From an uncultured Psychroserpens sp. (GTDB lineage: Bacteria > Bacteroidota > Bacteroidia > Flavobacteriales > Flavobacteriaceae), in the NCBI RefSeq assembly GCF_947503375.1, contig NZ_CANNDQ010000002.1, positions 1 through 64,000 on the forward strand: DNA of 64,000 bases, written 5' to 3'. The notes under the pieces are model-generated. The model was not told the origin of the DNA. It saw nothing but the letters and a program-made list of their open reading frames with translations, and ran no database searches. Shown in pieces: positions 47,788-56,541 of the stretch (positions are counted from its first letter, which is position 1; each line of letters starts with the position of its first letter). Position numbers and translations under genes: made by a program.

Positions 47788-48585
47788 ATGAACTTAGAAA
47801 AAGGTATTACTGTTTTTTCATGGAATTTAAAAAATCAATTAAATGATCGCATAATGACCACAACCGTGAAAAAAAATTTGGATGATAATAATTACTATCC
47901 TCAAGACCATCTATGGAGGCAACTTACAGATAATGAGCTTAAACTATTAATTGACAAAAAACCACCAAAAGAGTTTCAAACCATAGGCTTTTTTAAAACA
48001 TCTAATTCTTATAGAAAAAAAGCAGAAGCATTGTTAAAAGCATATACATTAAGAGAGCTAAATGAAAACCAAAAACTGCATTTATTTACGCTCAAATATC
48101 TTAAAAGTTTTATGCTTAAAAAAGATCATATTGATATTCATAACATTAGTCAAAAACAAAGTAACCAATCTACATTAACTACTAATGAAGGAAAAAAAAT
48201 AGGCTTGCATATTGATAGTTGGGAAAAAGCTTCATCCCAAGACCGAGGAAAAGTAAGAAATAGAATCTGTATTAATTTAGGAAAAGAACATCGTTATTTT
48301 CTATTCATGAATAAGCGAATAGATGAATTAAGAGCAAAGCCATTTTCTTCTTTAAACATAGGTACACCAGATCATTATAATAGAATTTATTTCTTTTTGG
48401 AAGCAAACCCAAACTATAAGCTCTTCAGAATTGAACTTAAGCCATTTGAAGCTTATATAGCACCTACTGAAAATTTATTTCACGACGGAAGTTCTCTAAA
48501 TAGTAAATCTATAGATATTAGTATAACAGCTAGAGGGTATTTTGGTATTAAACCACGAAATAAGTATATTTACTATTACTATTAA
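47788..48585 (+). CDS. Probable 2-oxoglutarate/Fe(II) oxygenase of the triceptide pathway
   Basis: 265 residues, no signal peptide. The double-stranded beta-helix iron site is visible: His141-x-Asp143 in KIGLHIDSWEKASS, distal His232 in ENLFHDGSS and Arg249 in SITARGYFG, the expected 2-oxoglutarate anchor. Between them lies NRICINLGKEHRYFLFM, as in peptide-modifying 2OG oxygenases. Its place just before a Trp-repeat precursor and a radical SAM enzyme suggests it hydroxylates the modified peptide. I recall NCBI family names YhhA/YhhB/YhhC for a comparable precursor, radical SAM and oxygenase set; membership should be tested. Confidence 0.78.
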   Translation: MNLEKGITVFSWNLKNQLNDRIMTTTVKKNLDDNNYYPQDHLWRQLTDNELKLLIDKKPPKEFQTIGFFKTSNSYRKKAEALLKAYTLRELNENQKLHLFTLKYLKSFMLKKDHIDIHNISQKQSNQSTLTTNEGKKIGLHIDSWEKASSQDRGKVRNRICINLGKEHRYFLFMNKRIDELRAKPFSSLNIGTPDHYNRIYFFLEANPNYKLFRIELKPFEAYIAPTENLFHDGSSLNSKSIDISITARGYFGIKPRNKYIYYYY

Positions 48586-48613
48586 ACTTATAATAGCAGC
48601 CTAACTTATTCGT

Positions 48614-48928
48614 ATGAAGAATTTTAGAAAACTTGCCTCATTTATTTTATCGTTAATCCCATTTGTCTCATTTGGTCATATAAATACTGATAACACCTCT
48701 AACAATTTAAATGAAAGAGTTAAAGATATTAGGGAAAAACTAAAAAAAGTTGAAAATAAAGATTCTAAGGTTTTACAAGATTTATTTAACAATAGAACCT
48801 CCAAAACATTAAACAACGATTTTAGAGACTTACCATGGTCTGATTGGTCTGATTGGGATAATTGGGACAACTGGAGTGATTGGGACAACTGGGATAACTG
48901 GAACAATTGGGGAAATGTAATGAATTAG
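48614..48928 (+). CDS. Triceptide-type RiPP precursor with nine Trp-x-Asp/Asn units
   Basis: 104 residues. A Sec-type signal MKNFRKLASFILSLIPFVSFG is followed by a polar, helical leader (about 22-72). Residues 75-101 are nine contiguous triplets: W75-S-D, W-S-D, W-D-N, W-D-N, W-S-D, W-D-N, W-D-N, W-N-N and W99-G-N, then V-M-N. Position one is always Trp and position three always Asp or Asn. That is the pattern of three-residue cyclophane formation, in which the aromatic ring is joined to the beta carbon of residue three. Codons vary between copies (TCT/AGT, GAT/GAC, AAT/AAC), so selection has acted on the peptide. It ends one base before the radical SAM gene. Confidence 0.88.
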   Translation: MKNFRKLASFILSLIPFVSFGHINTDNTSNNLNERVKDIREKLKKVENKDSKVLQDLFNNRTSKTLNNDFRDLPWSDWSDWDNWDNWSDWDNWDNWNNWGNVMN

Positions 48929-48929
48929 C

Positions 48930-50075
48930 ATGGTCTCAGAATCTTTAGATCTTCTAATTTTTCAAGGCACTCCATTTTGTAATATAGATTGTCGATATTG
49001 CTATCTTCCAAATAGGCTAGACAAGAGAGTTATAAGTACCGAAACCATAAAAAAAACCATTGATCTATTATTAACTAGTAATCTCATAGGAAAAGAACTT
49101 AGTATTGTATGGCATTGTGGAGAGCCATTAGTTATACCAATAGAGCAATACAAAACCTTTTTTGATACTATTTCAAAAGCATTAAAAAATAAACCTATAA
49201 CTGTTAAGCATTCTTTCCAAACAAATGGGTTGTTAATTAATAAAAATTGGGTTCGCTTTTTCAAGAAACAAAACATCAATTTAGGTCTAAGTATAGATGG
49301 TCCAGAAACAATTAATGATGTTAATAGAATTACTAGATCAGGTAAAGGAACTTATAACACATTAAATAAGTCTCTTAAAATTCTTCGCGACAATGATATT
49401 GACTTTCATGTAATTGCAGTTATAACTAAAGAATCCATTGATAAAGCAGATGAATTATACGATTTCTTTAAGGCCTTAGGAATAAGTAGACTAGGATTAA
49501 ATATAGAAGAAATAGAAGGCTCAAACACTAAAAGTAGTTTTATTGAAAACTATAATAAAAACAAGGTGTTTAATTTCTTTAATACTTTATATAACAAACA
49601 ATTAAATGATAAAGATCCGCTATATATTAGAGAGTTAGATAGGGTGAAAAAGAGAATATTATATGCAGATTTAGATAAAAAAGCTTTAGATAAAAGATAT
49701 ATAAACGGTCAAGAAATAACACCATTTAAAATACTTTCTGTTGATGTAGAAGGTAATTTATCAACATTTTCTCCTGAATTAATGGGACAGAAATCTAAAG
49801 ATTTCAATGATTTTCTATTTGGAAATATATTTTCTATGAATAATATTAATGAGATGTTAAGTAACACAGCTTTCAAGCAAATATATAGAGACATTACTTC
49901 TGGAGTAAAAAAGTGTATAGATACTTGCCAATATTATGATTTTTGTGGTGGCGGAAGCCCTTCAAACAAATTCTTTGAAAATGGAACTTTTGATTCTACA
50001 ATAACATATAATTGTAAAGCTTCAACTCAAATCCCTTTGAACGTTGTTCTAAATAAACTTTCTGAAGAGTTATAA
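48930..50075 (+). CDS. Radical SAM/SPASM peptide maturase, cyclophane-forming type
   Basis: 381 residues. The radical SAM cluster motif CNIDCRYC gives Cys17, Cys21 and Cys24, and HCGEPL is the variant of the GGEP motif; SFQTNG and LGLSIDGPETIND are typical of peptide-modifying members. The C-terminal SPASM-type region has Cys near 329, 333, 339 and 362 (CIDTCQYYDFCGGGSPSN). It follows the precursor after one base, so the two should be co-translated. Its likely job is to cross-link each Trp of the precursor to the third residue of its triplet in the cytoplasm before export. The reaction is inferred from precursor pattern and family. Confidence 0.88.
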   Translation: MVSESLDLLIFQGTPFCNIDCRYCYLPNRLDKRVISTETIKKTIDLLLTSNLIGKELSIVWHCGEPLVIPIEQYKTFFDTISKALKNKPITVKHSFQTNGLLINKNWVRFFKKQNINLGLSIDGPETINDVNRITRSGKGTYNTLNKSLKILRDNDIDFHVIAVITKESIDKADELYDFFKALGISRLGLNIEEIEGSNTKSSFIENYNKNKVFNFFNTLYNKQLNDKDPLYIRELDRVKKRILYADLDKKALDKRYINGQEITPFKILSVDVEGNLSTFSPELMGQKSKDFNDFLFGNIFSMNNINEMLSNTAFKQIYRDITSGVKKCIDTCQYYDFCGGGSPSNKFFENGTFDSTITYNCKASTQIPLNVVLNKLSEEL

Positions 50076-50126
50076 TGAATGCTACACTATGAATTTCAAT
50101 AGAATAAATTTTAATTTGAAAAATAA

Positions 50127-50236
50127 AAAAACAGTTTAAATTTACAGTTTGGTATATTTTAGAAGTATTCACTTACAAATACTGTAAATACTACTTATAT
50201 TTAAACTTATAAAAAGCCATAGTCTATTTTTGAATT
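50127..50236 (+). repeat. Diverged direct repeat, right copy, upstream of the TPR gene
   Basis: Second copy of the element at 46174-46280, with the same ordered blocks. It ends 24 bases before the ATG at 50260. TTTGG followed by TATATTTTAG within it could be promoter parts. It is the only notable content of the 184-base gap after the radical SAM gene. Confidence 0.75.
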
Positions 50237-50259
50237 AGTGATAGCAAAACTTCAAAACC

Positions 50260-52413
50260 ATGTCTACAGAAACTAAAAAGCAAAAAAAATGGGTGAAAAC
50301 CTTAAAGATTCTTGCAGCTTATCTTGTTGCTGCGTGGACATTTTTACAATTTGTGGACTGGATCTTGAACCGATACAATATTTCTCCGTATTGGGTTGAT
50401 GTACTACTATGGGTATTTATTGGTATTATTCCTTCTTTAGCAATCTACTTATATCACCAAGATCGAATTAATAAACGCATACTAAAACTTAGAGAGAAGA
50501 TCATTTTCCCTTTGAATATTGTTTTACTAATTATCACGCTATACTTTGGTTTTGGAAATAGTGATTTAGGTGCTACAACTAAGAACATAACCTATGAAAA
50601 CGATTTGGGTGAGGTAGAGACCAAAACTATTACTAAAGAAGAATTTAGAATTGGTATTCCAATTTATACATTTGAGCAAATAGACAATGATAGCACAATA
50701 TCATGGATGCATTATGGTATTGGTAAATTATTACACGAAGATTTGCTACAAAACAAAAGTTTAAGTCCAGATTTTTTATATGTAACCACAACAACATCAA
50801 AAATACGAGAAGCGTCTTTGTTTTATGATTTTTATGTAGATGGTACGTTCAAAAAAAATGGAGATGATTTTGAAATCACAACTTCTATCCGCAAATCAAG
50901 CAATGGAAAAACATTAAAAGAACAAACATTTAAAGGACCAAACTTTTTAGAATTATTAGATGATATTAGTGTGTTTATAACTGCGCAAGCTGGTTTTGTA
51001 GAGCGCAATTCAATTCGTTATATCGATCTGCCACTAAATGAGTTTATGAGTAGCTCGATGCCAGCGATTGAGGCTTTTGCAAATGATGATTATAGCAAAG
51101 CATATAGTATCGACAATACATTTGCTCTAGCTTATTTAGAAAATGCCAAGCGATCTACATTATACAATAGAGGTAAATTGGAAACTCAAGATATTATAGA
51201 TAAGGCATATGCTTTGAGAAACAAACTTCCTTTACAGAAACAGTTGGAAGTGTATATTCAAAGAAACTTGGCTTATGAAAATTATGATGAAGCAGAAAAA
51301 CTAGTAAAACTACAGTTGGAAGTTGATCCAAACAATTACTTTTACAATCAAATTCTGTTTTCTATCTACGGTGAAACCAGACAGGTAGATGCTTATTTTA
51401 AAAAATCTGAGCAGCTTTTTGATAAAGACCCAGGCCCAGAGGAAGGTATGAATTTAGCTGGAGCTGCTTTAGTTAGTGGTGAAGACGAATTATTAATTGA
51501 TGCTATTGAAACTTACGAAGTTATAAATCCCAACCTTTCTTATGTTAAACTACAACCCTTACTTCTAAAAGGCGACATCAAAGCTGCAGAAACTTTATTA
51601 GAAGACATTAAATTACAATATCCAGGTAATTCTAATAGAAGTCAAGTATACGACACAGTAGTAAACTACTTAAAAAACAATTCGCCAACAATCAAAGATT
51701 TACAAAAATTTGTTGGTACCTACAGGTCTGGCAGCAATGAACAAATTATGGAACTATGGATAGAAGGTGATCGGCTAATACAGTATATCAAAAACCAACG
51801 TATGACTACCTTTATACCAGCAGGACCTAAAAGTATTGCGAGTGGCTTTATTAGAAATCAAACTTATAAATGCGATTTGGTTAAAAATAGTGCAGGTAAA
51901 ACCTATGCATTATCGGTATCACAATTTAATAGGCTAAATACTTACACAACTCTATATTGGAAAATGGATTCTAGCATTGAACTAGCTAATCAAGCCTATG
52001 AAAAAGGGAATATGGTTGAAGCTGAACAGCTTTACAGCGTAGCTTTTAAAAATAATCCTGAGCACAGTTATTTAGCAAATATACTTAAACATCTTAACTA
52101 TATTAAAACTAAAAGTACTGATAGTTTAAATGCCCAAAATAAGGCTTATTCTGGTAATTATGGTCCAAGAAAATTTTGGCTAGAAGATGGCAAATTCTAT
52201 TATAAACGAAAAGGCGACAATGTAGATCTACCAAAAGCTGAATTATTACCTATATCTGAAAAGTCTTATATGTACTTAAACAGATTAGGTACTATTATGA
52301 CTTTTGAATCTGCAAATAAAACTAAAATTGCTTCTGTACCTTATAGCTATGATATTAACACTAAAGATTGGAAGCGCCTAGATGACGACACTAATTATTT
52401 TATCAAAGAATAA
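50260..52413 (+). CDS. Membrane-anchored TPR protein with TolB/FlgO-like part
   Basis: 717 residues. Three hydrophobic segments near the N-terminus (about 16-35, 45-65, 85-100) include FLQFVDWILNRYNISPYWVD, a segment I recall from Bacteroidota TPR and regulator proteins. A periplasmic FlgO/TolB-like region follows (RIGIPIYTFEQIDNDSTISW), then helical repeats fitting TPRs (about 270-470 and 590-640), and two similar beta-rich parts, each with an YRSGSNEQIMELW- or YSGNYGPRKFWLE-like beginning. It probably has a scaffold or signalling role in the envelope; the function is unknown. Confidence 0.75.
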   Translation: MSTETKKQKKWVKTLKILAAYLVAAWTFLQFVDWILNRYNISPYWVDVLLWVFIGIIPSLAIYLYHQDRINKRILKLREKIIFPLNIVLLIITLYFGFGNSDLGATTKNITYENDLGEVETKTITKEEFRIGIPIYTFEQIDNDSTISWMHYGIGKLLHEDLLQNKSLSPDFLYVTTTTSKIREASLFYDFYVDGTFKKNGDDFEITTSIRKSSNGKTLKEQTFKGPNFLELLDDISVFITAQAGFVERNSIRYIDLPLNEFMSSSMPAIEAFANDDYSKAYSIDNTFALAYLENAKRSTLYNRGKLETQDIIDKAYALRNKLPLQKQLEVYIQRNLAYENYDEAEKLVKLQLEVDPNNYFYNQILFSIYGETRQVDAYFKKSEQLFDKDPGPEEGMNLAGAALVSGEDELLIDAIETYEVINPNLSYVKLQPLLLKGDIKAAETLLEDIKLQYPGNSNRSQVYDTVVNYLKNNSPTIKDLQKFVGTYRSGSNEQIMELWIEGDRLIQYIKNQRMTTFIPAGPKSIASGFIRNQTYKCDLVKNSAGKTYALSVSQFNRLNTYTTLYWKMDSSIELANQAYEKGNMVEAEQLYSVAFKNNPEHSYLANILKHLNYIKTKSTDSLNAQNKAYSGNYGPRKFWLEDGKFYYKRKGDNVDLPKAELLPISEKSYMYLNRLGTIMTFESANKTKIASVPYSYDINTKDWKRLDDDTNYFIKE

Positions 52414-52414
52414 T

Positions 52415-53953
52415 TTAACCTAACCAACCTTCTCTATCCATACTTCTGTATTGAATGGCTTCGGAGATATGCGCGCCTTTGATATGGTCAGACGCTTCTA
52501 AATCGGCAATAGTTCTTGAGACTTTTAAAATACGATCATAAGCTCTTGCCGACAAGCTTAGTTGTTCCATAGCAGTTTTTAATAGTGTTAAAGAACTCTC
52601 ATCAAGAGCACAAAAGGCGCTAATTTGTTTAGTAGTCATTTGTGCATTATAATGCACATGCTCTGAATTAGCAAAACGTTTTGTTTGAATTGCTCTGGCA
52701 TTAGTGACTCGTTTTCTAATAGCTACAGATGATTCTCCTTTTCGCTTATCTGATAGTTTATCAAAAGGCACTGGTGTTACTTCTACGTGAATATCAATTC
52801 GATCTAACAAAGGACCAGATATCTTACTCAAGTAGCGTTGCATTTCTGCTGGAGATGAGGTCACTGGTGCATTTGGATCATTAAAATAACCACCAGGACT
52901 TGGATTCATACTTGCTACCAACATGAAAGATGATGGATAGGTTACTGTAAATTTAGCTCGAGATATAGTTACCTCTCTATCTTCTAAAGGCTGGCGCATA
53001 ACCTCCAAAACCTCACGCTTAAATTCTGGTAACTCATCTAGAAACAGGACACCATTATGAGACAACGATATTTCTCCAGGTTGTGGGTAACTTCCTCCTC
53101 CTACTAAAGCGACATTTGATATGGTATGATGCGGACTTCTAAACGGACGCTGAGCCATTAAACCTGAATGTGCTTTAACACGACCCACAACAGAATGTAT
53201 CTTAGTCGTTTCTAATGCTTCATGTAAAGTCATAGGAGGCAAAATACTTGGTAATCGTTTAGCCAACATTGTTTTTCCAGAACCTGGTGGTCCAATTAAA
53301 ATAATATTATGACCACCAGCCGCAGCGATTTCCATGCAACGTTTAATACTTTCTTGCCCTTTGACATCACTAAAATCAAACTCTGGAAAATTTAGATTTT
53401 TATAGAACTCTTCTTTAGTATCTATAATTGTTTTTTCTATAGGTTCATCATTATCAAAATAATTTATAACCTGTCTAATATTATCAACCCCAAACACATC
53501 CAAACCATCAACAATAGCTGCTTCTTTAGCATTCTGTTTTGGAAGAATAAATCCTTTAAAACCTTCTGAACTAGCTTTTACCGCTATAGGCAAAGCTCCT
53601 TTTATAGGTTGCAAATTACCATCTAGAGATAACTCGCCCATAATGAGATATTCTTCCAAACGATTAGCTTTTATTTGCTTTGTAGCCACAAGAATACCAA
53701 TTGCTAAGGTTAAATCGTAGGCAGAACCTTCTTTACGTAAATCGGCTGGAGACATATTAATGATGATCTTCTTCCCAGGAATCTTATAACCGTTATTTTG
53801 AAGAGCAGCTGCAATTCGAAAGTTACTCTCTTTAATAGCATTATCTGGAAGACCTACTAAATGATAACCAATACCAGAATCGACATTGACCTCAACTGTT
53901 ATTGTAGTTGCTTCAACACCAAAGACAGCACTACCGAATACTTTTTTGAGCAT
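52415..53953 (-). CDS. YifB/ComM family Mg-chelatase-like AAA+ ATPase
   Basis: 512 residues. N-terminal domain FGVEATTITVEVNVDSGIG, LPKQNAKEAAIV (Lon-like fold), then the ATPase core with Walker A LIGPPGSGKTMLAKRLPSIL and Walker B VLFLDELPEFKREVLEVM, sensor region MNPSPGGYF and C-terminal SARAYDRILKVSRTIADL. ComM is a helicase that aids branch migration during natural transformation; this role in Bacteroidota is inferred. It is convergent with the TPR gene, with one base between them. Confidence 0.93.
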   Translation of the reverse strand: MLKKVFGSAVFGVEATTITVEVNVDSGIGYHLVGLPDNAIKESNFRIAAALQNNGYKIPGKKIIINMSPADLRKEGSAYDLTLAIGILVATKQIKANRLEEYLIMGELSLDGNLQPIKGALPIAVKASSEGFKGFILPKQNAKEAAIVDGLDVFGVDNIRQVINYFDNDEPIEKTIIDTKEEFYKNLNFPEFDFSDVKGQESIKRCMEIAAAGGHNIILIGPPGSGKTMLAKRLPSILPPMTLHEALETTKIHSVVGRVKAHSGLMAQRPFRSPHHTISNVALVGGGSYPQPGEISLSHNGVLFLDELPEFKREVLEVMRQPLEDREVTISRAKFTVTYPSSFMLVASMNPSPGGYFNDPNAPVTSSPAEMQRYLSKISGPLLDRIDIHVEVTPVPFDKLSDKRKGESSVAIRKRVTNARAIQTKRFANSEHVHYNAQMTTKQISAFCALDESSLTLLKTAMEQLSLSARAYDRILKVSRTIADLEASDHIKGAHISEAIQYRSMDREGWLG

Positions 53954-53994
53954 ATGTAGAATATTTACTCAAAAATAGACAATATTCTATAAAA

Positions 53995-55494
53995 TCAAAA
54001 TGTTTTAAAGGAAGTACTCAAAAATCGCTTGGCATTGACGTGACTTATCATATAGAACAACTCTTCGCCTATATAGCTTCTAAGATTAAGATACAATGCT
54101 TTTTCAGTATTTTTTTGAGCTACAACGTAGTAATCGGTACCAAATAGAATTTTATGCTTTACTTTATCATCTTCTAACAAATATTTTAAAAGTGGAAACA
54201 GTTCTTCATTAAAAACGATAAAGCTAATATCTGTATATACACCTTCATAGGCTATCATAAGGTCATAGATAATTGATAACCAGCTTGCATTCCACCATAT
54301 AGTTCTCTTATTACCATGGGTTAATGTGTTTTTATATTTACTGTTTTGATAATCTATTTTAGAAACTTTAGAAATTTTATTGTTATAGTTAATCCAGCTG
54401 TCTTCTATATAACGTAACCATTCTTTAGTTCCTCCAAAATGAGCTAAACATATTTTTAGTTTACTCAAATCGGTCTCTTCTCCCAAATAGTTACTTAATA
54501 GCGTCTTATCTAATAAGCAATGGTAATTTAATGGGTGTGTGAAATTTGTGGTGAATTCGTAATTCTTTGTTTGTGGAAGAGGCAAAGGCTTAATAAGCTT
54601 ATCATCTTTATAAGTAAGAATCGGATGATTTCTCCATTCTTTTTTCTTCTTTCCTCTATAAAACACAGTGCCTTCTATACAATGTGTTATGATTGGAATT
54701 TGATGCTCTTGAGCAAACCTAAAGGTTTCAATTAAATTTTTATCAAAGGGGTAATACCCTAGAGCAGGATACATCTTGATGCCATTAAATTTATGATTTG
54801 AAAGGTTTTTTTTAATATAATTCTCATAAGAAAACCCATTTATATTGATTTTCTTATCAATGATTCTTCTTGGGTCTGCAAACACAAAAGGAAGTATTTG
54901 TCCCCTATTATTAGATTTCACTTTCAACAATTCATCGAGTTGTTGCATATAATTGTATGTAGACTTTCCTGCTTCCATATAATCCATATCCATTGGCAAT
55001 ACAACAAATCTGGTGTCGGGGCCATACGTTTTCTCTAACAAATCGAAGACTTTACCTTGACCAGAGTCGACGTAAGTAGCATAGCGACCAATAGTAGAAA
55101 ATCGCTTGAATGCCGCTTTGCTTTGAGCACTAAAAAGATTGCTTAAAGCTAAAATATTGATTAACATTTTGAATATCCAATTGCACAAAAACAATATCAA
55201 CGTGTACAACCAATACAAGATGTGTGTAAACTTTAAAATAGCTATAATGAAATATTTTACCTTTTTGCACTTGTGCAAAAAACGTCTGTATTTTCTATTT
55301 CGAAACGTTAAATTCAAGTAATACCATTTAACCACCTTCATGGTAATCACTTGATAGAATAAAGGCAATATCTTTTTACCAAAATTATTGGGCACATGAT
55401 CTATAGTAAACGTATGCGTATGACAGTTATAAACTGTATACTGCTTAGGCATATCTACTTTCGATTTTACTGTAGGCTCTAGTTTATGATCCAT
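53995..55494 (-). CDS. Amidohydrolase-family protein with a hydrophobic insert
   Basis: 499 residues. The metal-binding start is NCHTHTF (His25, His27), with later ITHCIEG, CLAHFGG and LFGTDYYV supplying His and Asp ligands, so the barrel is likely active. Between the first strand and the rest lies an insertion (about 40-125) with a strongly hydrophobic part at 81-121, which could anchor it to the membrane. The substrate is unknown. The M15-like peptidase gene is 20 bases upstream and yifB follows 41 bases later, all on one strand. Confidence 0.75.
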   Translation of the reverse strand: MDHKLEPTVKSKVDMPKQYTVYNCHTHTFTIDHVPNNFGKKILPLFYQVITMKVVKWYYLNLTFRNRKYRRFLHKCKKVKYFIIAILKFTHILYWLYTLILFLCNWIFKMLINILALSNLFSAQSKAAFKRFSTIGRYATYVDSGQGKVFDLLEKTYGPDTRFVVLPMDMDYMEAGKSTYNYMQQLDELLKVKSNNRGQILPFVFADPRRIIDKKININGFSYENYIKKNLSNHKFNGIKMYPALGYYPFDKNLIETFRFAQEHQIPIITHCIEGTVFYRGKKKKEWRNHPILTYKDDKLIKPLPLPQTKNYEFTTNFTHPLNYHCLLDKTLLSNYLGEETDLSKLKICLAHFGGTKEWLRYIEDSWINYNNKISKVSKIDYQNSKYKNTLTHGNKRTIWWNASWLSIIYDLMIAYEGVYTDISFIVFNEELFPLLKYLLEDDKVKHKILFGTDYYVVAQKNTEKALYLNLRSYIGEELFYMISHVNAKRFLSTSFKTF

Positions 55495-55514
55495 GTACTT
55501 GTTGAATAGTTTCT

Positions 55515-56336
55515 TTAGCTAATAATACTATCTATAATTTCATCTAGATCATGTTCATGATCTATTCCACCAAGCCATGATGCTGTTTCATTATGATCTA
55601 AAAAGGAGTTTAAAGCTTGACTTACTTGATGTCTATTATCTAACGGTAAATTGTCGACAACTGCTTCCAAGTTTTCTAATAGTTGCTTAGGGGTTACCGT
55701 TTCTTTACTAAGTTCAAATGCTATTTTTCCAGTAAGGTCTAAAAATTTTAAATAATTAACCTTTGTTGTTATTGGTGTATTTATATTGAGCCTATTAAAG
55801 ACCTCTTTAGTAAAACCTCTGGTCTGTGGTCCTGAAACTCCGTCAATAATAACAGGTTTTCCGTAAATATACTTTAAGACCATTTGTAAGTATAGTGTTT
55901 CTGATTTAGAAGATTCATGATAATCTACATTGACACTTTGATCAACATGCCAATGATCTTGATGATTAGGATAAAAATGATTAAGAACAATGCCAAAATG
56001 CTTCCGCAAAAAGGATTCTATACCTAAATATAACTCTTTATCATGCAAAAAATTTTGAGTGATTAGTGTTTGGTCTTGCCAGAAAATAGCATCTAAATCA
56101 AAGGCTTTTCCATGACCATGCTGCCCTGGCTTATCAACAAGGATACCAGCTGTAGTGATGACGTCTGGTTTTCCTAAAGGACAATGATCAAAAACCTCTT
56201 CTAATGCTGCTTCTAAAGCTTCTAAAAAATGCTCTTCGATTTTAAATGTACGCTGAATTCCACGAGTCCCATAAGGGTGTTGAGGCAGTCTTGCATAATG
56301 CAAAGCAATACCATTAATAGTATCAATACTTTTCAT
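55515..56336 (-). CDS. M15/extensin-like metallopeptidase with peptidoglycan-binding-like region
   Basis: 273 residues without a signal peptide. The metal-site pattern of LAS/M15-type peptidases is seen: GQHGHGKAFDLDAIFW (His75 and Asp82, or His73 and Asp80) and DHWHVDQ with His130. A following region, YIYGKPVIIDGVSGPQTRGFTKE (landmarks only), resembles a peptidoglycan-binding domain. The C-terminal 100 residues are not recognised. Murein hydrolase activity is likely, but the lack of a signal sequence is odd; it may be exported by another route. Confidence 0.75.
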   Translation of the reverse strand: MKSIDTINGIALHYARLPQHPYGTRGIQRTFKIEEHFLEALEAALEEVFDHCPLGKPDVITTAGILVDKPGQHGHGKAFDLDAIFWQDQTLITQNFLHDKELYLGIESFLRKHFGIVLNHFYPNHQDHWHVDQSVNVDYHESSKSETLYLQMVLKYIYGKPVIIDGVSGPQTRGFTKEVFNRLNINTPITTKVNYLKFLDLTGKIAFELSKETVTPKQLLENLEAVVDNLPLDNRHQVSQALNSFLDHNETASWLGGIDHEHDLDEIIDSIIS

Positions 56337-56541
56337 GTTTATTGATTTTAAGATTAATAACTCTATTAATTAGTATTCTTAGGAAGAACTTAAAATTACA
56401 AAAAAGATTTACAACTTGCATTTAATCTTTAAGAATTATAAAAACGTACCTAAAACACAAGACTGGATCATAGTGTCATTTATTCAAAAAATAGTAACTA
56501 CCTCAAATTTATATATCTTAGGGCTTTAATTGAAAGCATAA

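Noticed and set aside
48676..48906. Minus-strand open frame opposite the RiPP precursor
   Set aside because: Its Gln/Ser/Leu repeat is the antisense reading of the Trp-Asp-Asn codons; the plus-strand peptide has the signal sequence and the gene neighbours.
46281..50126. RiPP block as a transposon or integrative element
   Set aside because: No transposase, integrase or terminal inverted repeats were seen; only the diverged direct repeats at its sides support past insertion or duplication.
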